Shown here piece by piece: positions 54,730 to 63,989 of a stretch of DNA of 64,000 nucleotides. Source of the DNA: Verrucomicrobiota bacterium (GTDB taxonomy: Bacteria; Verrucomicrobiota; Verrucomicrobiia; CAIQCK01); contig JACRQF010000009.1 of NCBI GenBank assembly GCA_016222825.1, forward strand, positions 620,001 through 684,000, written 5' to 3'. Both the position numbers and the translations under genes were made by a program. The notes beneath the pieces were generated by a model that was given only the letters and a program-made list of their open reading frames with translations, was not told the DNA's origin and did no database searches. Every line of letters starts with the position of its first letter. Positions within the stretch are counted from its first letter, which is position 1.

Positions 54730-57700
54730 ATGCGCTTGATGATTCGCCTGCTTGCCGGGGTCTTTCTCTCTGCCACCGCTTTTGCCAAGGAAGCTCCACC
54801 GCCCGCTGCCGAGCTGGTTGTGCGCGAGGTCCGCTACGACGCCGCGCTCGCCGAGAAGGAGACGCGCTTCGTCGTGGAACTCGACGCCGAAGCCAGCGGT
54901 CGCGGCGAGGCGTGCGCCACGCTGTTTGGGGGCGACGTGGCTGTCCTCTCGCCAAAACTCCCCGCAAACCTGCGCCTCGCTCGCGCAGGCAACCAGTATC
55001 GCCTCATCGCCGCCAAGGCCGGCCGGTTCAAACTCAAGCTCGACCTCGTTGCGAAGATCACGCGCGCCGAGCCGTGGAACCAGGTTTCGTTCACCGGCCC
55101 GGTCGCGGCCATCGCGTCCATTGCCGCACAGGCTGCCGGCGACGGTATTGAACTCCAACTGCTCAGCGGCACCGCCACCGAGCCGCAGGCGAAGGGCGGT
55201 CCGGCGAAAGTGCGCGGGCTGATCGGCGCCGACCGCGTGGTGTCGTTGCGCTGGCAGAGCAAGGCCGCGGAGGCGGCGCGCAAGGCGCTCGTCACCTGCG
55301 AAACCACCGGCGTCGCGCACATCACGCCCGCCGTCGTGAAATTCACCACGCGGTTCAACTACGAGATCGTCCAAGGCAACATCCCGAAGCTCACCGTGAC
55401 GTTGCCGGCGGCACAGGCGATCACGCGGCTCCAAGGCGATCAAATCCGCGATTGGCAGATCAAGACCGAGGGCGACCGCCAGTTGCTCACCGTGGAGCCT
55501 CTCAAACCGCTGGAGAAGAACTACACGCTCACGCTTTACAGCGAGCAGCCGGTCGAGGCCGCCACCGCGCAGTTGGCGCCGCCGCAGCCGCAGGAGGTCG
55601 CGCGCGAAAGTGGCACGCTCACACTGTCGGCGGAGGATATGCTGGTGGAAACCGACGCCACCACCGGTCTGCGGCAGGTAAACGCTCCCGACGACGCGTT
55701 GGCGGCCTATCAGTTCTACGGCCGGCCCGCGACGCTCGCGTTGAAGCTCCGCCGCATCGAACCGGTGATCACCACCGCCGCGCACATCACAGCGCGGCTG
55801 GAGGAAACGCGGCTGCTCGTCTCTCACGCAATCACGCTGACCGTCGAGAAAGCTGGCATTTACTCGCTTGAACTCGCACCGCTCGGCAGTTTCCTTGTCG
55901 CTGACGTGCGCGGCGGGGGCATCGAGGACTGGAAGGCGGCCGGCGGCAAACTCACCGTCAACTTCTCCGGCCGCGTCCTCGGCACGCGCACGCTCGACGT
56001 GCAACTCGAACTGGCGCAAAAGAACGTGCCGGAGCAAATCGCATTCGTGCCCTTGCGCGTCGCCGGCGCGGCAAAGGAAACCTCCCAACTCGCCGCCGCC
56101 ACCGCGCCTGGCTTCCGTCTCAAGACGGCGAAGGCCGCCGGTCTGCGCGAGGTGCCCGTGGGCTCGCTGCGGGAGTCCGACTTCAAGCCCATGATCCCAA
56201 GCCCATCCAGCGCCATGTCGCGAGAGAAAGAAGAGATGGAGAGGAAACTCAACTCGATCAGGCTTCCGAAACTTGAGTTCAGGGATACCAGCATCGTCGA
56301 GGTGATCAATTACCTGAACAAACAAAGTCGCGCGATTGATGAGCAACAGAGCGGCGGCGAAGGTGTGAACATCGTCCTCGCCGGCCTGCCATTCACTGAG
56401 GCGAAAGCCGGTTCAAAAACCGATTCGATGGCGGGCACGCCTGGAATCACGCTGAACTTGATGGACGTGCCGCTGCGCGATGCCCTGCGCTACGTTACCG
56501 ATATCGCCGGCCTGAAGTTCGTCGTGGACAAGTATGCCGTCCTCGTCACGCCCGTTACTTATCAGCCGCCGGGCGTGATGCAAACGCGCGATTTTCAGGT
56601 CCCAACCGGCGTCTTCACCACTGTCTTTGCTGGGGCCTCCCCGCGTGCAACACCAAGTGGCGGCACTGAGGTGTCGAGCGAAGACATCAAGAAGTTCTTC
56701 ACGGACGCTGGCGTGAAGTTCGACATGGGTGCCTCAGTGACTTATCAAGCGGCGACAGGCCGGCTCTTCGTGACCAACACGTCGGAAAGCCTGGACACCA
56801 TTGAGAACATCCTGAACACCTTGCAGGGCGAAAAGGTGATGCGTCACTTTCACTCCACCCTCGTGCTCGCCTACACCGCCGACCAGCCCGACTGGCAGCT
56901 CTCGCTCGGCGTCGAGCGGCTTTCGCCGCGGTTGCTCGTGGACATTTTCAACCTCGTCACCATCGGCGACGGGTTGGTCGGCGGCAGCGCCACGGTCCGC
57001 TACGCCATCTTCAACCAGGGCGTGCAAGAGCTCCGGCTCCGGCTGCCGTCGCGCTGGAAGAATGTCGAGTTCACGGGCCCCGGCATCCGCCGCAAAGACC
57101 AGCAGAAGGACGACCAAGGCGAGGTCTGGACCATCGCGTTGCAGGAGAAGGCGTGGGGCAGTTACACGCTCGTGATCACCTACGATGAACAGTTCGATCC
57201 GCACAAAGCCACGCTTGTCGCCGGCGGCATTCACACCCTCGACGTGGAGCGCGAGACCGGCAGCGTCGCCATCACCGCTGCCGCGAGCCTCCAACTGCGG
57301 GAGAAGAGCGCCACCGGGCCGCTGCGGCGCGTGGACGAGGCCGAACTGGCCGAGAATGACCGGGCGCTCATCTCGCGGCCGGTGCTGCTGGCCTATCGTT
57401 ACCCGACGGGCGAGCCGTATGACCTGGCCGTCGAGGTCGTGCGCCACGAGTTGCTGGGCGTGCTCGATGCGGTGGCTGACCGCACGCAGTTGACGACGGT
57501 GTTGACCGACAGCGGCCAGATGCTGACGCAGGCGTCGTTCATGGTGAAAAACAACGACAAGCAGTTCCAGCGGTTCACACTGCCGCACGGCGCGGAGTTC
57601 TGGAGCTGCTACGTCGCCAACCAGCCGGTGAAGGCCGAGCGCGACGGCGACGTGCTGCTGGCACCGTTGCCGCGCGGCGCGAACCGCGACCAGGCGTTCG

Positions 57701-60700
57701 CGGTGGACATCGTCTATGCGCAGAACCTCGCCGGAAAGAAGCCTGCCCCCAAGGCGGCGGCGGCGGCCCCGGACGGCGGCGCGGGGCTGAAATCGTGGTG
57801 GCCCAGCGCCGTGAAGCTCGAAGCGCCGAAGACCGACGTGCAGACCACCTACGCCGAGTGGGAACTCTACGTGCCGGCGACGCACACGCTGGCCAGCTTC
57901 GGCGGTAACATGACCGTCGCGCGCGGCACGACCTACGGCCTGCACGACGCGTGGGAGAAGTTCGTGAAGTTCTACCAGGAATTGTTCGACGAAGGCGCGG
58001 CGGCGGTGGCGGTGTTCGCGGTGCTCTTCGTCGTGTTCATCCTGATCGTCGCCGCCGTTCGTCGCGGCTGGAAAGGCGCACTCGCCGTCTTCTCCGTCAT
58101 TTTCGTCCTCGGGCTGCTGTTCACGGTGATGTTGCCGTCGCTGGCGGGGTCGAAACGCCGCACGGCAACTTTCGACAACATCCAAAGCCAGATGACGTCG
58201 CAAGGCATCGCCACCACTGAACCGACGGCAACATCGGCCAGCAAGTCTTCGCCCGGTTGGGAGGAACTGAAATACAAGAAGCCCAAGCCCATGTTCGTCG
58301 GCACGCCGAAGAACCTCAGGTCACCCAACCTTGAGCCGCCGGGTGGCGCTCCTGTGACCACCGCACCGGAGCCACCTGCGGAAGCTCCCGCAGCCGCGGC
58401 CGCCGACGAGGCAGGCATCGCCGGCGCTTCAGCGGCGGGCATTCGGCCAATCCGCGTGGACATCCCGCGCACGGGCGAACGGTTCGTCTTCACCAAAGTG
58501 CTCAACATCGGCGGCGAGGCGTTGTCAGCGCAGGCGTGGGCGGTCAAGAGCGAGGTGCGTAACGCCGCCCGCGCCGCGCTGGAACTGGCCGCGTTCCTCC
58601 TCGGCGTCTGGATCATCCGCCGGGAGATGCGCCGCGCCCGCCCGCGCAGCCTCCGGCTCGCCGCGGGCCTCGCGCTCTGTCTCGGCGCCGTCGGCAGCGC
58701 GCTGATTGCGCTGAGGCTGTTGCACATTGCGTTCATCCTCGTCGGGCCGGCGCTGGCGATCGTCGTCATGGTCTGGGTGGCGAAGAAACTGCTGCCGCCC
58801 CAACCACCGAAGCTCACGCCGCCACCGTCACCGCCGCCCAGCGCCGGCCCCGCCGCACCCGCCGTCACGGCGTTGCTCGCGCTGGCACTGCTCTTGCCCG
58901 GCGCCAACGCCGCTGAGATGCAGCAACAGCGTGCCCAAGTTCTCCAACACTCCATTGCTTCAACACTCCATCCCACCATCCCGCCATCGGCCGGCGTCGC
59001 GATCACTTCCGCGACCTACACCGGCGCGGCGCGCGGCAAGGTCGCGCAGTTCGAGGCGGCGTTCGAATTGCAGGTGAGCGAGGCTGGCCGGCGGGTGACG
59101 CTGTTTGGCGACGACGTGGCGGTGCAGGAGTTCTCCGCGAGTCTCAAGGACGCGAAGCTCGTGCGCGACGGCGCGATGCTCGCCGCATGGCTGCCGAAGC
59201 GCGGTGCGGCGACGGTGCGCGTGAAGCTCGTCGTCAAGACCGCCGGCGACGAGACGAGCCGGAAACTCGCGTTCGCCATTCCGCCGGCGTTGACGGGCAA
59301 GCTCAGCGCCTTGCTCGACGAAACTGACGCGACGGTGGAGGCGCCGACGGCGGTGTCGTTCAAGACCACCGCCGAGCAGCAGCAGACGCGCGTGGAGGCG
59401 GTGCTCGGCGCGGCCACGCGGGTGGAATTGTCGTGGACGCCGCAGACCAAGCGCGCGGCTGAGGTGGCCGCGACCGTCTTCTGCCAGAACACAACACTGG
59501 CGAGCTTTGGCGGCGGCGTGCTGAACACCCGCGCCACGCTGTCGTTCCAAGTCGCGCAAGGCGAACTGCGTCAGGCGCGCGTGCGGCTGCCGCGCGGCCA
59601 GCGGCTGCTGAAGGTCGAGGGCGAACTAATCCGGACGTGGGACGTGGCGACGGCGGCAAAACAGGAAGACGGCGGCGTGCAAATCCTCACTGTCGAACTG
59701 ATGCGCGGCATTTCCTCGACGAACTGGCCGTTGACGGTCGTCACCGAGAAGGTGCTGACGAAACTGCCGGTCTCGGAACGCGTCGAAGCACCGCGGGCGC
59801 TGGAGGCGAAACGCGAAACCGGCTGGATTGCGCTGGCGGGTAGCGAGGAACTGAACGTCACCGTCGAGAAGAACGGCGAGTTGCAGCGCGTGGACGCGGA
59901 GGAATTCCTGAAAGCTGAGCGGCGGCGGCCGATGCCAGGCGATGAGTTTGCAAGGTTGTCTAAGCTTGCGAAGTCTGAGCACACGAAGGGTGCCGCAGCG
60001 CCCGCGATTGTCGCCGCGTATCGTTTCCAGAAGCCGGTGTTCGACCTGACAGCGCGCGTCGAGGCCGTGCAGCCGCAGATTGAGGCAACGGTGCAGAATC
60101 AGTTCCGCATCACCGCTGAGCAACTCGCCGTGACGTCGCAGGTGGACTACACGATCAAGAAGGCCGGCGTCTTCGCGCTACGACTGGCGTTGCCGGCAGG
60201 CTTGCGCGTCGAATCGGTAGCTGGCGAAAACATTTCGCAATGGACTGAACGCACCGAGGGAGGCCAACGGTTGCTGGAAGTCGCGTTGAAGGAGCGCGCG
60301 CTGGGCGCGTATTCGTTGCGCATGGCGCTCGTGCGGCTGTGGAAGGAGTTGCCAAAGAGCGTGGAGATCGCCGGCGCGCATCCGCTAGGCACACAGAAAC
60401 TCTCCGGCACCGTCAGCGCCTCCGCTGAACCGGGCATCCAACTCAAGTGCGAATCGCTCGAAGGCCTCACCGAAACTCCCGCGGCGACCGCCAGCAACGA
60501 TTCCTCCGCCGGTGCGACACTGGCCTACAAGTTCATTGCCACCGAGCCGGCGGCGCGCGCGCCGTGGACACTGACCGTCGCCACCGAGGCCGTCGAGGCG
60601 TGGGTGCGCGCCGAGGTGGTCAACTGGGTGACGATGACCGAGACGCTCATCGCCGGGCGTTCACGGGTGCGCTACGACATCCAGAACGCGCCGGTGAAGG

Positions 60701-62160
60701 AGTTGCGCGTGCGCGTGCCGGCCGCGTTCAAGAACGTCGAGTTGCACGGCGCGGACATCCGCCGCCGCGACCAGAAGGACGGCGAGTGGAGGATCGAGTT
60801 GCAGAATAAGACACGCGGCATTTACACGCTCACCGTGGCGTGGGAGTTGCCGTGGAAGGTTGAGCAAGGCGCGCTGGAACTGGCCGGTGTCGAAGCCGCC
60901 GGCGTCGAGCGCGAAAACGGCGCGTTGGCGGTGATCGCGCGGCCGCCGTTGCAGGTGGATGGCCAGGCGGCGGGCGGCGATTTGCTGCGCGTGGACGCGG
61001 GCGAGTTGCCGGAATGGGCGGGTCGCGCGCCCGAGGCGACGGTGTTGGCGTATCGCTATCTGCGGCCGGGCTGGAAACTGAAGCTGGCGACGAAACGTTT
61101 CGCGGAAGCCGAAGTGCTCCAGGCACTCGTGGACAGCGCGCGGCTCGTGACCGAGGTGGCCGAGGACGGGCAGACGATGACGATGATGTGGTTGGAGGTG
61201 CGCAACAACGGCCGGCAGTTCCTGCGGGTAACGTTGCCTCCGGGCGCGCGGGTCTGGTCGGCGTTCGTTGCGGGCCAGGCGGTGCGGCCCGGCAAGGGCG
61301 AGCGCGAGGGCACGGTGCAGTTGCCGCTGGAACGCGCCGCCAGCGGCGACGAGGCGGTGCGGGTGGAGTTGACCTACGTGAGCGCGGAGAAGTTCCCCGC
61401 CACGCGCGGCCGGTTTGAATTGGTGTCGCCCGCTCTGGACGTGCCGTTGAAGAACGCGCGGTGGTCGCTCTACCTGCCGCCCGACTACAGCTACAGCGGC
61501 TTCGAAGGAACGATGACGCACGAGGAGGTCGCCGCGCCGCTCGTGCAAATCTTCAGCCTCAGCGAATACCAGCGCGCCGAAAACGAACAGGCGCAGGCGC
61601 GGCAGGAGGAGGTGTCCTTATTCCTGAGCAGCGCGCGCAGTAATCTCTTCCAAGGCAAGGCCAAGGTCGCCGTGGATGCCTACAATCGCGCCCGCGCCAG
61701 CGGCGGCAAGGGAAAGTTCTTCTACGACAACGTGAAGGACTTCAAAGACATCGAGCAACAAGTGCGGCAATCGCAGGCGGCCAACATTGGCTTCAACAAC
61801 GCGTTGGTTGGCCAGAGCGGCACCGCTGGCGGCGCCCAGCTTGACGTGAGTCAGGCAACCATGTCGCAACAGCCTGCGCGCGTGGACGCCGACGCGGCGG
61901 CGAAGCAATACGACAAACTCCAGCAGGCGCAGGAGATGGCTGTGGCGCGCGTGTCGCCGTTGCGCGTGAATCTGCCGACGCATGGCGTGAAGCACGTCTT
62001 TACGCAGGTGTTGCAGACCGATCTGGCGCGGCCGATGACCATCCGCTTCGACGCCCTGAACACCCGCGCCATCGGATGGCCGGTCAAGGCGGGTCTTGGC
62101 GTCGTGGCCTTCGGGTTGCTGTGGCTGGCGACCGTGCTGACGCTGCGCCGGCGGGTTTAG
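54730..62160 (+). CDS. Giant membrane-anchored protein of two homologous halves (2,476 residues)
   Basis: ATG at 54730 with ribosome-binding site tggagg 7 bp upstream; an ATG at 54709 is less good. Signal peptide 1-20. First half: beta-rich regions, a secretin-N/STN-like part near 510-610 (ITLNLMDVPLRDALRYV), another N-domain-like part to about 700, then membrane helices at about 1087-1108 and 1117-1137 and a cluster at 1277-1357. A second signal-like helix at about 1376-1396 (VTALLALALLLPGANA) starts the second half, which repeats the beta-rich and VRYDIQNAPVKELRVRVP-type segments and ends with a membrane helix (2450-2475) and RRRV. The two halves share many short blocks. No function is known; the construction suggests a tandem fusion of two secreted proteins. 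Confidence 0.8.
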   Translation: MRLMIRLLAGVFLSATAFAKEAPPPAAELVVREVRYDAALAEKETRFVVELDAEASGRGEACATLFGGDVAVLSPKLPANLRLARAGNQYRLIAAKAGRFKLKLDLVAKITRAEPWNQVSFTGPVAAIASIAAQAAGDGIELQLLSGTATEPQAKGGPAKVRGLIGADRVVSLRWQSKAAEAARKALVTCETTGVAHITPAVVKFTTRFNYEIVQGNIPKLTVTLPAAQAITRLQGDQIRDWQIKTEGDRQLLTVEPLKPLEKNYTLTLYSEQPVEAATAQLAPPQPQEVARESGTLTLSAEDMLVETDATTGLRQVNAPDDALAAYQFYGRPATLALKLRRIEPVITTAAHITARLEETRLLVSHAITLTVEKAGIYSLELAPLGSFLVADVRGGGIEDWKAAGGKLTVNFSGRVLGTRTLDVQLELAQKNVPEQIAFVPLRVAGAAKETSQLAAATAPGFRLKTAKAAGLREVPVGSLRESDFKPMIPSPSSAMSREKEEMERKLNSIRLPKLEFRDTSIVEVINYLNKQSRAIDEQQSGGEGVNIVLAGLPFTEAKAGSKTDSMAGTPGITLNLMDVPLRDALRYVTDIAGLKFVVDKYAVLVTPVTYQPPGVMQTRDFQVPTGVFTTVFAGASPRATPSGGTEVSSEDIKKFFTDAGVKFDMGASVTYQAATGRLFVTNTSESLDTIENILNTLQGEKVMRHFHSTLVLAYTADQPDWQLSLGVERLSPRLLVDIFNLVTIGDGLVGGSATVRYAIFNQGVQELRLRLPSRWKNVEFTGPGIRRKDQQKDDQGEVWTIALQEKAWGSYTLVITYDEQFDPHKATLVAGGIHTLDVERETGSVAITAAASLQLREKSATGPLRRVDEAELAENDRALISRPVLLAYRYPTGEPYDLAVEVVRHELLGVLDAVADRTQLTTVLTDSGQMLTQASFMVKNNDKQFQRFTLPHGAEFWSCYVANQPVKAERDGDVLLAPLPRGANRDQAFAVDIVYAQNLAGKKPAPKAAAAAPDGGAGLKSWWPSAVKLEAPKTDVQTTYAEWELYVPATHTLASFGGNMTVARGTTYGLHDAWEKFVKFYQELFDEGAAAVAVFAVLFVVFILIVAAVRRGWKGALAVFSVIFVLGLLFTVMLPSLAGSKRRTATFDNIQSQMTSQGIATTEPTATSASKSSPGWEELKYKKPKPMFVGTPKNLRSPNLEPPGGAPVTTAPEPPAEAPAAAAADEAGIAGASAAGIRPIRVDIPRTGERFVFTKVLNIGGEALSAQAWAVKSEVRNAARAALELAAFLLGVWIIRREMRRARPRSLRLAAGLALCLGAVGSALIALRLLHIAFILVGPALAIVVMVWVAKKLLPPQPPKLTPPPSPPPSAGPAAPAVTALLALALLLPGANAAEMQQQRAQVLQHSIASTLHPTIPPSAGVAITSATYTGAARGKVAQFEAAFELQVSEAGRRVTLFGDDVAVQEFSASLKDAKLVRDGAMLAAWLPKRGAATVRVKLVVKTAGDETSRKLAFAIPPALTGKLSALLDETDATVEAPTAVSFKTTAEQQQTRVEAVLGAATRVELSWTPQTKRAAEVAATVFCQNTTLASFGGGVLNTRATLSFQVAQGELRQARVRLPRGQRLLKVEGELIRTWDVATAAKQEDGGVQILTVELMRGISSTNWPLTVVTEKVLTKLPVSERVEAPRALEAKRETGWIALAGSEELNVTVEKNGELQRVDAEEFLKAERRRPMPGDEFARLSKLAKSEHTKGAAAPAIVAAYRFQKPVFDLTARVEAVQPQIEATVQNQFRITAEQLAVTSQVDYTIKKAGVFALRLALPAGLRVESVAGENISQWTERTEGGQRLLEVALKERALGAYSLRMALVRLWKELPKSVEIAGAHPLGTQKLSGTVSASAEPGIQLKCESLEGLTETPAATASNDSSAGATLAYKFIATEPAARAPWTLTVATEAVEAWVRAEVVNWVTMTETLIAGRSRVRYDIQNAPVKELRVRVPAAFKNVELHGADIRRRDQKDGEWRIELQNKTRGIYTLTVAWELPWKVEQGALELAGVEAAGVERENGALAVIARPPLQVDGQAAGGDLLRVDAGELPEWAGRAPEATVLAYRYLRPGWKLKLATKRFAEAEVLQALVDSARLVTEVAEDGQTMTMMWLEVRNNGRQFLRVTLPPGARVWSAFVAGQAVRPGKGEREGTVQLPLERAASGDEAVRVELTYVSAEKFPATRGRFELVSPALDVPLKNARWSLYLPPDYSYSGFEGTMTHEEVAAPLVQIFSLSEYQRAENEQAQARQEEVSLFLSSARSNLFQGKAKVAVDAYNRARASGGKGKFFYDNVKDFKDIEQQVRQSQAANIGFNNALVGQSGTAGGAQLDVSQATMSQQPARVDADAAAKQYDKLQQAQEMAVARVSPLRVNLPTHGVKHVFTQVLQTDLARPMTIRFDALNTRAIGWPVKAGLGVVAFGLLWLATVLTLRRRV
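58942..58980. repeat. Octamer repeat within the giant gene, just after the internal signal-like segment
   Basis: Units of type actccatt, gcttcaac, actccatc in phase. They are complementary to the ggagtrnt octamers at 9968-9999. They encode LQHSIASTLHPTIPPS-like residues. Confidence 0.65.
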
Positions 62161-62204
62161 ATTGCCCCGATGATTAAACAGACTGCGCGCCCGCACTCTC
62201 TCAA

Positions 62205-62567
62205 TCAGTCCGCCACCAACTCGCCGTGGGCCACTGAGCCGGTTACGCTGACGCGGTTGTTGTTGTCCACTTTGAGCTGGAGATTGCGCCAGTCGGTGTC
62301 GGGATGCAGTTCCGTCACAACCTCGATGCGGTTCCACGGAATCCAGCGCACCTTGATGGCGGAGGTTTGCACGGCGCGAACGTTGCCTTGCGGCTTGCGG
62401 AAGTGATAAGTCCTGCCGAGCACCTTCAGGCACTGCGGCGTCTCCGCCAGCACCTCGCCGATGCAAATGTGGTTTTGCGCGCCCTCGTAGGGTTTGAGCC
62501 AGCGCACCTTTACAACCATCCTGGTCCCGCTCTGCGCGCCGACGCTTCGGTTAGCCGTGTCTTTCAT
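62205..62567 (-). CDS. Hypothetical protein, 120 residues
   Basis: ATG at 62567 preceded by an aaaggg ribosome-binding site; a longer frame exists but begins in repeat DNA. No family recognised. The protein is basic with beta strands (MVVKVRWLKPYEGAQNHI, KVRWIPWNRIEVVTEL) and a motif LKVDNNNRVSVTG at the C-terminus. No signal or membrane segment. It lies between the giant gene (convergent) and the FAD oxidoreductase, from which it is separated by a REP pair. Confidence 0.5.
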   Translation of the reverse strand: MKDTANRSVGAQSGTRMVVKVRWLKPYEGAQNHICIGEVLAETPQCLKVLGRTYHFRKPQGNVRAVQTSAIKVRWIPWNRIEVVTELHPDTDWRNLQLKVDNNNRVSVTGSVAHGELVAD

Positions 62568-62639
62568 GCCCTTTCCGCTATCACATTGCCACCGGTTTTT
62601 CCAACACTTCCCCGAAGTGGCGGGCAGCCGGTCTCGCTT

Positions 62640-62708
62640 GTAGCGCCAGCCTGCTGGCGGCGTTCCGATACTTCGTGAAAAGGACGCCGTCAAGGATGCC
62701 GGCGCTAC
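62640..62708. repeat. GTAG...CTAC REP pair
   Basis: 69 bp, starts GTAGCGCCAGC and ends CCGGCGCTAC. Left hairpin cgccagc-ct-gctggcg; right hairpin cgccg-tcaaggatgc-cggcg. Closely related to 50979-51048 (shared ends, similar loop). Confidence 0.9.
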
Positions 62709-62732
62709 GCGTTCAGCCGTCCGCCGGTCGGG

Positions 62733-63989
62733 TCATCCAAGAAACCCGCACTTCAACTCCTCCAGCCGCTTCCGCAACTTCGCGCCGTCAAGCCGGCGCG
62801 GCGCGATGTTCTCCGCCGCGGCCCACGCGGCTGCCACGCCCGCGCCCTGGCCCATGCCCATGCAAGTGCCCGTCACCCGATACGACGCGTGCGCCTCGTG
62901 CGTGCCAGAGATGCAACGGCCCGCCGTCAGCAGACCTTCCAGCCCCGCCGTCAGCAGGCAGCGATATGGAATCTCGTAGGGCTTCATCCGCGCGTGATGA
63001 CCGCTCGGCACGTCCGCGCCCGGCGCCGGCTCGTGGATGTCCACACCGAACGCGCCGAACGTCACAGCATCGGGGAAACGCCGGCCTGCTTGAAGGTCTT
63101 CGAGCGTCAGCACGTGATCACCGCGCACCCGCCGCGCCTCGCGGATGCCGAGAGCCGGCGCGGTCTGGACGAGCCGCACGTTTTCCAAGCCGGGGATGCC
63201 GCGCAGAATTTCCACCGCCTCGCGTGCGAGCCGACGCGCATCGGCCGTGGCTCGGGAGAGCTGGCGCGTGTCCAGGCCGCTCTTGCGGTAGATGTGCGTG
63301 TGCTGCACGACGGCCGCGCCGGGCCGGGGGAGGTTGATGATCCACGGCGCGTAGTTGACCCGCTCGATGGGAAGCCGATACGGCAGATTGTGCCGGCGGA
63401 TGGCTTCCTGCATGGCGTCGTAGAGCGACTCCGAAGTGCGTTGCTGATAGCCAGGCGGCAGGCCGTCTATCTCGAACATCATCGTCATTGGCTGCGCCAG
63501 TCCGTCCACTGTGCGCCCAAACTCGTAGCCCGCGCCCGCCTGCGCCGCGAGGTCGCCGTCGCCTGACGCGTCCACGCATACTCGCGCCAGCACCGCCTCG
63601 CGACCGGACTTTCCCTCCACGATCACGCCGCGCACCGCGCCGTCCTCCACGATCGCGCCAACGCAGACGCAGTGATACCAGTAGTCCACCTTCCGCTCGT
63701 CACACCAGGTTTCCAGCGTGAGCTTCATCGCCTCGATGTCGAAGCAATGGCTCATCGTCCACGGCACCCACGCGTTGGCCGCCTGCAACCGCCGCACCAA
63801 TTCCGCGACGATGAAACCTTTCCGCGCGTGATCGAACAACGGGTTCAGCAGCCCGGCCGTCCAGACGCCGCCCAACATGCCGTGGCGCTCGACCACGAGC
63901 ACGCGCGCGCCCTGTTGCGCCGCCGCCAGCGCCGCTGCAATGCCGGCCGGGCCGCCGCCGACCACCAGCACGTCCACGTCCGCCGCCAC
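62733..63989 (-). CDS. FAD-dependent oxidoreductase
   Basis: 418 residues counted from a GTG at 63989. The dinucleotide-binding motif VLVVGGGPAGIAAALAAAQ is at the N-terminus, followed by an ARVLVVERHGMLGGVWTAGLLNP segment, CVDASGDGDLAAQAGAGYEFG and C-terminal GLLTAGRCISGTHEAHASYRVTGTCMGMGQGAGVAA. This is the FAD-dependent oxidoreductase family that is frequent in Verrucomicrobia and Planctomycetes. The frame remains open to the window edge (about 11 bp further), so a start outside the window is possible. Its substrate is unknown. Confidence 0.88.
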   Translation of the reverse strand: MAADVDVLVVGGGPAGIAAALAAAQQGARVLVVERHGMLGGVWTAGLLNPLFDHARKGFIVAELVRRLQAANAWVPWTMSHCFDIEAMKLTLETWCDERKVDYWYHCVCVGAIVEDGAVRGVIVEGKSGREAVLARVCVDASGDGDLAAQAGAGYEFGRTVDGLAQPMTMMFEIDGLPPGYQQRTSESLYDAMQEAIRRHNLPYRLPIERVNYAPWIINLPRPGAAVVQHTHIYRKSGLDTRQLSRATADARRLAREAVEILRGIPGLENVRLVQTAPALGIREARRVRGDHVLTLEDLQAGRRFPDAVTFGAFGVDIHEPAPGADVPSGHHARMKPYEIPYRCLLTAGLEGLLTAGRCISGTHEAHASYRVTGTCMGMGQGAGVAAAWAAAENIAPRRLDGAKLRKRLEELKCGFLG

